From positions 1 to 34,836 of the forward strand of contig JAJQEC010000123.1 of the NCBI GenBank assembly GCA_021201815.1: 34,836 nt of DNA, given 5' to 3'. Each line of letters starts with the position of its first letter. The first letter of the stretch is position 1. The translations under genes were made by a program, and so were the position numbers. The DNA is from Candidatus Azobacteroides sp. GTDB taxonomy: Bacteria > Bacteroidota > Bacteroidia > Bacteroidales > WRGA01. Shown here piece by piece: positions 8,092-16,139 of this stretch. The notes under the pieces were generated by a model. The model was not told the origin of the DNA and did not search any database. It saw nothing but the letters and a program-made list of their open reading frames with translations.

Positions 8092-9414
8092 TTATTCAAA
8101 CATAAATGGTTTGGTTGTAAAGACTTTACTCTTATCCTGAAAAAAGAATTTTTCTTCCCCGAACGCCGGTTTAAGCTGGTTAAACCAGGTTGCTTTAGGA
8201 TCGTAGACTGCAAAGAAAGGGATATCAACCCATAAAGGATTACGGGCCTGTAAAAAACGTAATACAAATACCTTCTCTCCTTTTACCTCTGCGACACCCA
8301 ACACCTGAATTTTTCCCGGATGGTCACTCATGCTGGGTCCCCTCACCGTCCGGCAAAGACCACTTACCTGGCGGTAAGCACGCCGGAAAATTGTCCAGCA
8401 ACGCTCCAAAGGTACTTCAAAAAATTGTTTCGAACCGGTATCTCTGGCTACGAACATATAATAAGGAATACATCCTAAATCTACCTGTTTTCTCCACATC
8501 TGCGCCCACAAATCCGGCTTGTCATTAATATTCCTTAATAAAGGAGACTGGGTTCTTATCTGTGCCCCGGTAGAACGTATGCGTGCAATTGCATTTTTAA
8601 CCGCTTCCGTAGAAAGTTCTACCGGATGGTTGAAATGTGCCTGGATAGAAAGATTTTTACCGGAAGAAACAATTTTCCCAAAAAGTCCGGTAATCTCTTC
8701 ACTATCTATATCTGTTAAAAAACGGTAGGGCCAGTATGCTAGTGACTTTGTTCCGATCCGGATTGTTCTGATGTGATTAAATTCAGGTTTTAATAAAGGC
8801 TCAATATAAGCTGCTAAGGAAGAAGCATTCATTGTCATCGGATCTCCTCCTGTAAAAAGAATATCCGTGACCTGTTTTTTACTCCGCAAGTATTGAAGTA
8901 AAAGGTCCGCTTCTTTCATGGCGAATTTAAGGCCACTCATCCCCGAGAACTGCGGCCAGCGGAAACAGAATGTACAATAAGCATGGCAGGTCTGTCCCTG
9001 GCTGGGAAAAAAGAGAACGGTTTCCGGATATTTATGTTGGATGCCTTTTAATTTGATATTATTCATCACCGGCACATTATGTTCCTGGCCTGCCGGATTG
9101 GGATTAAGGGAAAAACGGATTTTGTTTACTACTTCTGCGAGCTCTTTTTTATCTGTATGTGCCTGTAAAAGTTTATTGACAACATTATAATGTTTTTGGG
9201 ATAACATTTCTTTCCGTGGAAAATTGAGGGTAAAGATAGGATCATTCTCAATATCAGACCAATCTATTAACTCATCTACTACATAATTGTTGGTTTTGAA
9301 TGGCAATACCCGCCCTACTACTTCAATCGCTTCTCTATCTTTTTCTGAAAGAGAAGCCATTTGAGGAATTTCTCCGTAATTGTGCAAGCCGTATGTTTTC
9401 AATATTTTATTCAT
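8092..9414 (-). CDS. KamA-family radical SAM protein (lysine 2,3-aminomutase-like)
   Basis: The 440-aa protein belongs to the radical SAM KamA family, whose best-known members are PLP-dependent lysine 2,3-aminomutases and EpmB. The cluster motif is CHAYCTFC (Cys143, Cys147, Cys150), followed by the SAM-binding FTGGDPM (187-193) and the IRIGTKSLAYWPYRF barrel strand. The N-terminal part and the HFNHPVELS and GCIPYYMF segments are family-typical. The motif differs from the CRxxCRxC of classical aminomutases. The glycine-rich PLP-lysine motif is reduced to HPGK, with Lys368 the candidate. It stands alone, with no lysine fermentation genes or efp beside it. The fold is confident. The substrate is unknown and need not be lysine. 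Confidence 0.85.
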   Translation of the reverse strand: MNKILKTYGLHNYGEIPQMASLSEKDREAIEVVGRVLPFKTNNYVVDELIDWSDIENDPIFTLNFPRKEMLSQKHYNVVNKLLQAHTDKKELAEVVNKIRFSLNPNPAGQEHNVPVMNNIKLKGIQHKYPETVLFFPSQGQTCHAYCTFCFRWPQFSGMSGLKFAMKEADLLLQYLRSKKQVTDILFTGGDPMTMNASSLAAYIEPLLKPEFNHIRTIRIGTKSLAYWPYRFLTDIDSEEITGLFGKIVSSGKNLSIQAHFNHPVELSTEAVKNAIARIRSTGAQIRTQSPLLRNINDKPDLWAQMWRKQVDLGCIPYYMFVARDTGSKQFFEVPLERCWTIFRRAYRQVSGLCRTVRGPSMSDHPGKIQVLGVAEVKGEKVFVLRFLQARNPLWVDIPFFAVYDPKATWFNQLKPAFGEEKFFFQDKSKVFTTKPFMFE

Positions 9415-9726
9415 AGTTAGCCTGTTTCTTTTCTATTATGTGAAGTTACACAAGATGCTTTTTATAATAGCGGACTGCTTTATAAAAACATTTATCCCAA
9501 GCTCATCAATAATGACAAACCAGATAAAAATTAATATGTAACTGTTCTTTTTTCGGAAATTATCCGTTCATTTTTCTGATGAAATCACCTCAGGTAAGTA
9601 GATAAAAGAGGCATTTTCATTGTAAAAATAATAAAAAATCTTATATATAAAAAATGAAGGAAAAAATAAATTGTATGAAAGAAAAGGAAAAAGTGCAACC
9701 TAAAAATCAGAAGAAAAACAGATTAT
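9415..9726. other. AT-rich gene-free region between kamA-like gene and nadD
   Basis: These 312 bases hold the kamA upstream region and the nadD downstream region. No frame, RNA gene, clear -7 element or terminator could be identified. Confidence 0.5.
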
Positions 9727-10302
9727 TTAAGTATATAATGTATTTTCTTTGATGAAGTTGTATACTTTATAAGGAAGGAAAGCTTTTAAATTTTTTCCCT
9801 GACGGAATGCTTCCCGGATATCAGTGGATGAGATTTCAAAAACAGGAGAATCAATCATACGAACACTTTGGGGAAGTTTCATATCAGAAACAGGATAACC
9901 CGGACGGGGATAAACCCACACCGAATAATGGGAAAGAATTTCCTGATAATCTTTCCACTGGTAAAAACGAAGCCAGTTATCAGAGCCTATGATAAGAATA
10001 AACTCCCGTTCGGGATATTGTTCTTTCAATGTATTCAATGTTCTTATCGTATAGGAAGGTAAGGGCATGGATAATTCAATATCCGACGATTTGAAAGCCT
10101 GAAAATCTTCCAGGGCAAGATTCAGCATCCGGAGCCGGAGCCGGTCAGCCAGCAGACCTGATTGTTGTTTTAACGGATTCTGCGGGCTAAGGACAAACCA
10201 GATCTCATCTACCGGTTCATATTCTGCAATATAATTTGCCAGCATAAGGTGACCGATATGGACCGGATTGAATGAACCTGAAAATATAGCCGTACGAATC
10301 AT
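9727..10302 (-). CDS. nadD: Nicotinate-nucleotide adenylyltransferase
   Basis: NadD adenylates nicotinate mononucleotide to form deamido-NAD in NAD synthesis. The 191-aa protein has the nucleotidyltransferase motif GSFNPVHIGH (9-18), the IGSDNW segment near the middle, and the C-terminal ISSTDIR motif that closes the ATP site. Length is normal. Its start overlaps the gmk stop by four bases (ATGA), so the two are translationally coupled in a yicC-gmk-nadD operon, an order common in Bacteroidota. Confidence 0.95.
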   Translation of the reverse strand: MIRTAIFSGSFNPVHIGHLMLANYIAEYEPVDEIWFVLSPQNPLKQQSGLLADRLRLRMLNLALEDFQAFKSSDIELSMPLPSYTIRTLNTLKEQYPEREFILIIGSDNWLRFYQWKDYQEILSHYSVWVYPRPGYPVSDMKLPQSVRMIDSPVFEISSTDIREAFRQGKNLKAFLPYKVYNFIKENTLYT

Positions 10303-10862
10303 TGTTCCAGAAATTCTTTTACAATTTTATACGCTTTTTCCTGTGCTTCCCTTAGATTGTCATTAATTAGCACAACATCAAACCGGGGCGCAAATGTAAG
10401 TTCATAAGCAGCTTTATCAATTCTTGCCTGAATGACTTCTTCCGAATCTGTTCCTCTTCCTTTTAGCCTTTCTTCCAGTGCTTTGATACCAGGAGGTTGT
10501 ACAAATATAGCCAATGCCCGTTCCTGATAATACTTTTTAATATTAAGGCCTCCTACTACGTCTACATCGAAGATTACATTTTTACCATGATTAAGAATAT
10601 TTTCAACATGTTCTTTCAACGTACCGTAAAACTTATCCTGATATACTTCCTCATATTCCAGAAAATCTCCGTTTTGAATGCGGGACTTGAACTCTTCCGG
10701 AGTAAGGAAAAAATAATCTTTCCCATGTTCTTCCTTTCCCCGGGGTAACCGGCTGGTAGCCGAAACAGAAAAAACAAGATTCAGGTCTTTTTCCAATAAC
10801 GATTTTATAATAGTGGTTTTCCCGGAACCGGAAGGAGCGGAAAAGATAATAATTTTACCCAT
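10299..10862 (-). CDS. gmk: Guanylate kinase
   Basis: Gmk phosphorylates GMP or dGMP to the diphosphate with ATP. The protein (187 aa from the ATG chosen here) begins MGKIIIFSAPSGSGKTT, carrying the P-loop. It continues with the GMP-binding TSRLPRGKEEHGKDYFFLT region and the lid segment RLKGRGTDSEEVIQARI. A TTG four codons upstream is possible, but the ATG at 10862 places the P-loop as in other guanylate kinases. It lies 56 bases after yicC and overlaps nadD by four bases. Confidence 0.95.
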   Translation of the reverse strand: MGKIIIFSAPSGSGKTTIIKSLLEKDLNLVFSVSATSRLPRGKEEHGKDYFFLTPEEFKSRIQNGDFLEYEEVYQDKFYGTLKEHVENILNHGKNVIFDVDVVGGLNIKKYYQERALAIFVQPPGIKALEERLKGRGTDSEEVIQARIDKAAYELTFAPRFDVVLINDNLREAQEKAYKIVKEFLEQ

Positions 10863-10918
10863 TTTTCTATTCAATAACGATCCATAAATCCATTAAACAT
10901 CCGGTTGGCTTTTTATTT

Positions 10919-11794
10919 TTAAAGGATATTCAGCACCTGTTCCTTTATCTGCTCCAGTTCATCTTTCATACGTACAACTATCTTCTGCATCTCGGCATGA
11001 TTGGATTTGGAACCCAGGGTATTTATTTCCCGGCCAATCTCCTGAGTGATGAACCCTAATTTCTTTCCCTGACCGGAAGAAACATTCTCCATGGTTTCCA
11101 GAAAATAAGTAAGGTGATTATCCAAACGTATTTTTTCTTCATTTACATCGAGCTTTTCAATATAATAAATCATTTCCTGTTCAAAACGATTTTTATCATA
11201 ATCAAAAATTTCTATTTTTTCCAATGCCTCGATAATACGTTGTTTTATTTTTTCTATTCTTTCCTTTTCATAGCATTCAATTTCTTTCTGTAATCGGGCA
11301 ATGTTTGTGATCTTCTGCTTTAAAAGCTCTTTCAGCATATTTCCTTCCTGATTACGAAAAGAAATCAGCTTTTCTACCGCACAATAAATTGTTTTTTCCA
11401 CTTCCTTCCATTCTGCCTCCTCTAGTTCCTGCATCTCACTTTTCATTACTTCCGGCATACGGAGCAGCGTGGAGAACCAATCCTGAGGAAGTTCAATCCC
11501 TAAGTTCTCTGAAATCTGCTTAATCTGAAGATAATAGCTATGCAAAATTGATTGATTGATCTGGGTTGCCGCATCTTTTCCTGTATTCTCCACATAAATT
11601 GAAAAATCTACTTTTCCTCTTTCCAGTTTTTGTGACAACAAAGAACGGATAGCCATTTCTTTTTCACGGTAGATTCCCGGAATACGAGCAGAAAGATCAA
11701 GCTGTTTGCTGTTCAGAGATTTCAATTCTACTGTGATCTTTTTGTTAGGAAGTTCGGTTACTGCTTTTCCGTAACCTGTCATTGATTGTATCAT
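10919..11794 (-). CDS. yicC: YicC family endoribonuclease-like protein
   Basis: The 291-aa protein belongs to the YicC family, whose E. coli member is an endoribonuclease linked to RNA decay. The start MIQSMTGYGKA and the N-terminal YicC domain (about 1-155) are intact. The C-terminal DUF1732 region has the hallmark REINTLGSKSNHAEMQ followed by VVRMKDELEQIKEQVLNI. The middle (about 165-215) is rich in charged residues and probably helical. It is the first gene of yicC-gmk-nadD, a conserved linkage, and has a -7 element 23 bases before its start. Confidence 0.9.
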   Translation of the reverse strand: MIQSMTGYGKAVTELPNKKITVELKSLNSKQLDLSARIPGIYREKEMAIRSLLSQKLERGKVDFSIYVENTGKDAATQINQSILHSYYLQIKQISENLGIELPQDWFSTLLRMPEVMKSEMQELEEAEWKEVEKTIYCAVEKLISFRNQEGNMLKELLKQKITNIARLQKEIECYEKERIEKIKQRIIEALEKIEIFDYDKNRFEQEMIYYIEKLDVNEEKIRLDNHLTYFLETMENVSSGQGKKLGFITQEIGREINTLGSKSNHAEMQKIVVRMKDELEQIKEQVLNIL

Positions 11795-11816
11795 ATATGT
11801 TATAAAATATTGTCAG

Positions 11817-11824
11817 CAAATGTA
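11817..11824 (-). promoter_or_regulatory. -7 element for yicC-gmk-nadD
   Basis: On the minus strand this reads TACATTTG, an exact TAnnTTTG match 23 bases before the yicC start. It faces away from another -7 element at 11865-11872, so the two units have divergent promoters in one short gap. Confidence 0.55.
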
Positions 11825-11864
11825 CAAAATAAAATGTATTTTTATGATACGATTAAATATTCGT

Positions 11865-11872
11865 TATATTTG
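11865..11872 (+). promoter_or_regulatory. -7 element for the AmpG-like permease
   Basis: TATATTTG is an exact TAnnTTTG match 75 bases before the start codon. No strong -33 is seen. Confidence 0.5.
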
Positions 11873-11946
11873 TCTGAAATAAATTATGGTAGACATTTTC
11901 CGAATGGGATTCTCATCCACTTATCCGGAAAATACGGAAGAATAAT

Positions 11947-13812
11947 ATGACGCAGAAAAAAAATCCGCCCTGGACATGGGTACCTTCTCTCTATTTTGCC
12001 GAAGGATTGCCGTATGTGGTAGTAATGACTGTTTCGGTTATTATGTATAAACGCCTGGGATTATCTAATACGGATATTGCCTTTTACACCAGCTGGCTTT
12101 ATTTACCATGGGTTATCAAACCTTTCTGGAGTCCGTTCGTTGATCTTTTTAAGACAAAAAGATGGTGGATTATTTCTATGCAGCTTCTTATCGGGGCTGG
12201 TCTGGCAGGAGTAGCTTTTACCCTTCCTACTCCATATTATATTCAGGCGACACTGGCTTTTTTCTGGCTGATGGCTTTCAGTTCCGCAACGCATGATATT
12301 GCAGCCGATGGTTTTTATATGCTGGCACTGAATACTTCTCAGCAATCATTTTTTGTCGGGATAAGAAGTACTTTTTACCGGTTAGCTATGATTTCGGGAC
12401 AGGGACTTCTTATTATTATGGCAGGAGCGTTAGAGTCCTTTACAGGAACCGAACCCCTCCGGTTTTATGTAGAAACATCGGAAACATCTTCAATAAATAC
12501 GAACTCATCGGTTTCTACTAATCCATTATTTATTTCCGGCAATGATTCTGGGACCAAGGGAATGACTTTTTATGTGTCTCCTTCTACCCTTACACTTTCT
12601 GCTGAAAAGATATCCTATGATTCTTTCTACCGTATCGTAGATTTTGCAACAACAGAAAACAGAAAAAACGGCTTTATACCTTCCGAAGAGAAAAAAGAGA
12701 CAAAAACAAATGCTTTTGATGCATGGTGGACCCGGTACATTTCCTCTCCTCTCAGGAAGTTTGTTTCCGGTCATTTCGGGCAACGAGAGAAAAAAGAAAA
12801 CCAACCGGCTGAACTTACGGGAAATACCGGTCTTGTCTCCGTTCATTTATCTCAACCACCAAAAGAAACAGAAAGCATCGTATTAAACACTTCATTTCTG
12901 AAAGGAGATAAAAGCATTTCTATGGTGCATGGAGAAAGACTTGTTTTCAATGGAAAAAACTGGAACCAACCAGCTTATATAGTCATCCAACTGGATCCGA
13001 AACTGAATTATCAAACGACTGCTGAGTTTAAAGGAACATCCGGAAATTTACCTTTTGCCTGGAGTATTACGTTCTTTGTTCTGGCCGGTATTTTTTTATT
13101 ATTATTTATTTATCATCGTTTTATATTACCTTATCCTGCCTCCGATCAGAAGCATATCCTCACTTCATACCCGCAGTTCAAACAGGAATTCAAAGAAACA
13201 TTTACCAGTTTCTTCAGAAAAAACGGAATCGGATTAGCGCTGGCTTTTATGTTGCTTTACAGGCTAGCCGAAGCCATGCTGGTAAAAATAGCATCTCCAT
13301 TCCTTCTTGACCCGCATGAAGCCGGAGGCCTTGGTTTAACAACCGGACAGGTTGGAATTACCTATGGTACAATCGGATTACTTGCTCTTACATTAGGAGG
13401 AATTACCGGAGGGATTGCCGCTTCCCGCCAGGGATTAAAATACTGGATATGGCCCATGGCACTGGCAATTACACTTCCTAACGCTGCTTATCTTTTTATG
13501 GCCTGGTTCTTACCGGAAAACATATTACTTATTTATCTGGCGGTGGCAATCGAACAATTCGGATATGGATTCGGATTTACTGCTTATACTCTTTATCTGA
13601 TATACTTTTCAGAAGGAAAACATAAAACAGCTCATTATGCTATTTGTACGGGTTTTATGGCATTAGGAATGATGCTACCCGGCATGATTGCAGGATGGTT
13701 GCAGGAATTACTGGGATATACACGCTTTTTCGTATGTATTATGATTGCTACCATCCCGACATTGCTGCTGATCCCATTTTTAAAAATAAATAAGGAATTC
13801 GGTAAAAAATAA
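11947..13812 (+). CDS. AmpG-like MFS permease with large extracytoplasmic insert
   Basis: This 621-aa major facilitator belongs to the AmpG group, whose studied members import muropeptides for cell-wall recycling. The N-terminal WVPSLYFAEGLPY segment and the SSATHDIAADGF motif (112-123) are family-typical. Most bacterial AmpG proteins are about 400-500 aa. Here about 200 residues (roughly 166-368) lie between membrane helices 5 and 6, a loop that should face the periplasm. The insert is Ser/Thr-rich and predicted beta. Its last part, LVFNGKNWNQPAYIVIQ (332-348), resembles the closing strands of Calx-beta-like repeats. The remaining helices follow to residue 621. Neighbours do not show a peptidoglycan operon, so the substrate is inferred from family only. 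Confidence 0.85.
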   Translation: MTQKKNPPWTWVPSLYFAEGLPYVVVMTVSVIMYKRLGLSNTDIAFYTSWLYLPWVIKPFWSPFVDLFKTKRWWIISMQLLIGAGLAGVAFTLPTPYYIQATLAFFWLMAFSSATHDIAADGFYMLALNTSQQSFFVGIRSTFYRLAMISGQGLLIIMAGALESFTGTEPLRFYVETSETSSINTNSSVSTNPLFISGNDSGTKGMTFYVSPSTLTLSAEKISYDSFYRIVDFATTENRKNGFIPSEEKKETKTNAFDAWWTRYISSPLRKFVSGHFGQREKKENQPAELTGNTGLVSVHLSQPPKETESIVLNTSFLKGDKSISMVHGERLVFNGKNWNQPAYIVIQLDPKLNYQTTAEFKGTSGNLPFAWSITFFVLAGIFLLLFIYHRFILPYPASDQKHILTSYPQFKQEFKETFTSFFRKNGIGLALAFMLLYRLAEAMLVKIASPFLLDPHEAGGLGLTTGQVGITYGTIGLLALTLGGITGGIAASRQGLKYWIWPMALAITLPNAAYLFMAWFLPENILLIYLAVAIEQFGYGFGFTAYTLYLIYFSEGKHKTAHYAICTGFMALGMMLPGMIAGWLQELLGYTRFFVCIMIATIPTLLLIPFLKINKEFGKK

Positions 13813-13909
13813 AAGATTAAAGATCCGTTAAACAAAATAATATTGATCTTTTGGTCACTTTTATTTGTTAATAGAAATAATATATTAATAACATAAAATC
13901 AGAAAGCAC

Positions 13910-14389
13910 ATGAATCCGTCAAATAAAAAACCTATTATAAAATATTGGATTATATTTTTTATTCTTCTAATTTCTATCACCGCTTGTTCAACAACCCGGA
14001 AATCATCTTTATATAATACGGATAAAGAGGACGTTCCTGTAAAGCCTTCTCATCCTATTACTTTATATGCGGATGAAATTGAGAATATAATTCTCCTTTG
14101 GGGCAATCAGGAAGATAAGAATAAGGAAATAACAGGAAGTGACTTTTATTTATTTTCCGAGTTGTTATCTTCTGCTGTTTATAATGCATATTGGAACGAA
14201 AGCGGTATTATGTTTAAAATGGTTGCTCCTGATTATACGGTGTCTGTTTCTTATAAAAACAAATCCCCGGAAGAGAATGATCTTGCCATGATATGGAAGG
14301 AAGCTAATAGACTAAAATTCCGGAATATATGGTATAATCTTCCGGAAGAACAAGGTAAAAAATTGTACCGTTTGCTGGATAAGTATTGA
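13910..14389 (+). CDS. Small hypothetical lipoprotein
   Basis: I do not recognise the family. The 159-aa product starts with a basic, hydrophobic leader and a lipobox ITAC with Cys26, so it should be lipid-anchored after SPII cleavage. The mature part is about 134 residues, mixed alpha/beta by composition, with no metal or catalytic motif I can identify. It lies 97 bases after the AmpG-like gene and 244 bases before the DUF937-OmpA gene, all in one direction. No promoter is clear. A cell-envelope role is plausible from the anchor alone. Confidence 0.75.
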   Translation: MNPSNKKPIIKYWIIFFILLISITACSTTRKSSLYNTDKEDVPVKPSHPITLYADEIENIILLWGNQEDKNKEITGSDFYLFSELLSSAVYNAYWNESGIMFKMVAPDYTVSVSYKNKSPEENDLAMIWKEANRLKFRNIWYNLPEEQGKKLYRLLDKY

Positions 14390-14633
14390 AACCAGCCTTT
14401 ATAGATATTTTGAACATCTGATATCTGTCGGCAGAAAGAATCTTTCTTTATCTTTCTTACATGGAAAATCTTATTCCGAATATTTCTCATCGGGGAATTT
14501 ATTTTTCACGTTTTTTCTATTTCCAAAGGGTGATTATTTTGTTTTTTTAAGAATAAAACAAAAAACTATTTCTACTCCGTAGTGTTTTTGCTGTATAAAC
14601 AAGAACTATTCATACAAATTTCAGCAAATTACC

Positions 14634-15851
14634 ATGGCATTTATTTACGACACGTTAAAAAACCTGGTGAACCAGGATATGATTTCCGGAATCGCTGATT
14701 CTATTCAGGAAAAAGAATCGAAAGTCTCTTCCGCTGCAACAGCTGTCATTCCGGGACTATTGGGTCTTTTGACAAAAACCGGAGTCACACCTCCGGTACA
14801 TAATGCACTTATGGAAGCAGGAAAAAACAATATTTCGGAAGATATTAACCGTATCTTTTCAGGAAATGCATCTGTAGAACAACAACGGATAGGGGACCGT
14901 TTTCTACAGGCACTCATGGGAGATAAGGTGACTGACTTCACTTCTGCTATTTCTACGGAAGCGGATATATCTTTTGCCAATGCCAGAAAAATAATATTTA
15001 TGCTGGCTCCTGTAGTAGCAGGTTTTCTAGGAAAAAGGATGGTAGATGAAAATAAAACGACAGCAGAACTTATTGATGAAATTAATAATGAAAAGGGTTG
15101 CTTTATAGGTTTTATTCCTTCTACTATTAACAATATATTCAATATTTCAAACCGTCCTAAAGTAAAATCATACATTCCGGAAGTGGAAAAGGAAATGGCA
15201 ACACCTACTAAACATAACTGGGTTCCGTGGTTAATAATAGGACTTTTACTAGTTGGAATAATCTTCTGGTGGAGATCCTGCCATAAGGAAGAAAAAGAAA
15301 AAGAATTTATAAATCCGTATGTAACAACAGATACGATTCCTCCTTTTCATGAAGAAGAATACCTGCCGGATACAAAAGCTACAACAGAATTACATTTATC
15401 GGACAATGTTACTTTACATGCTTATCCATACGGAATAGAATATCAAATGATTTCTTTTCTGGAATCTGATTTTTATAAAGAAGCGACGGAAGAAGATTTG
15501 AAAAACAACTGGTTTACTTTTGATAATGTAGAATTTGTACATGGTAGTGGAACTGAACTAATGCCAGGTTCCGAGCTCCAAATTGATAATATTATTCAAA
15601 TTCTGAAACACTTTCCGGGTACACATATAAAAATCGGTGGATATACGGACAGGACAGGAAACGATGAAGAAAATAAAAAGCTTTCCCTTGACAGAGCCAG
15701 TACGATCAAAAACCTTCTGGTAAAGGGAGGAATTCCTGCTAATACCATCAGCATCGAAGGATATGGCGAAGAATTTGCTGTATATGATACGGATGCTCCG
15801 GATGAGGAAAGAGCAAAAGACAGAATTATTGCTTTGCGTTTTATGAAATAG
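14634..15851 (+). CDS. DUF937-OmpA domain membrane protein
   Basis: The 405-aa protein joins an N-terminal DUF937-like helical domain (about 1-165), one membrane segment (196-213), a polar linker, and a C-terminal OmpA/MotB peptidoglycan-binding domain (about 292-405). The OmpA part shows FDNVEFVHGSGTELMPGS, then IKIGGYTDRTGNDEENKKLS, and ends in the RAxxIKNLL and GYGEEF elements. There is no cleavable signal, so the topology is probably inner-membrane with DUF937 in the cytoplasm and OmpA holding the wall. DUF937 has no firm function. A clear terminator follows at 15898-15940. Confidence 0.85.
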   Translation: MAFIYDTLKNLVNQDMISGIADSIQEKESKVSSAATAVIPGLLGLLTKTGVTPPVHNALMEAGKNNISEDINRIFSGNASVEQQRIGDRFLQALMGDKVTDFTSAISTEADISFANARKIIFMLAPVVAGFLGKRMVDENKTTAELIDEINNEKGCFIGFIPSTINNIFNISNRPKVKSYIPEVEKEMATPTKHNWVPWLIIGLLLVGIIFWWRSCHKEEKEKEFINPYVTTDTIPPFHEEEYLPDTKATTELHLSDNVTLHAYPYGIEYQMISFLESDFYKEATEEDLKNNWFTFDNVEFVHGSGTELMPGSELQIDNIIQILKHFPGTHIKIGGYTDRTGNDEENKKLSLDRASTIKNLLVKGGIPANTISIEGYGEEFAVYDTDAPDEERAKDRIIALRFMK

Positions 15852-15897
15852 ATGAATTATTACGGTATTTTATTTCATTTGAGTTATCTTTAGTTGT

Positions 15898-15940
15898 AAT
15901 GGCTGGATATCTATTGACAAAATAGAATTCAGCCATTTTT
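15898..15940 (+). terminator. Rho-independent terminator after the DUF937-OmpA gene
   Basis: AATGGCTG (15898-15905) pairs with CAGCCATT (15930-15937), followed by a T run. Inside the loop CTATT (15911-15915) can pair with AATAG (15921-15925), lengthening the fold. It lies 47 bases after the stop codon. Confidence 0.8.
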
Positions 15941-16059
15941 CCGTATTCTTCATAAATGTATATCCATTCCATTTCTACCGATTATTTTTTCATATCCTTT
16001 TATTTGTGGTCACCAACCGGCAAAATACATTTGTAGGTATAAAAAGGAATTCATTCCAA

Positions 16060-16099
16060 ATCAAAAATAAAGGGGCCATCCTTTTCAGAACAGCCCCTT
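16060..16099 (-). terminator. Rho-independent terminator after the pectinesterase gene
   Basis: On the minus strand AAGGGGC (16099-16093) pairs with GCCCCTT (16076-16070) and a T-rich run follows. It lies 41 bases beyond the pectinesterase stop. The plus strand has no T run, so it serves the minus strand. Confidence 0.8.
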
Positions 16100-16139
16100 C
16101 TCAATAAAATATGTAACCTAATTTAAATTTACTTTTTTC

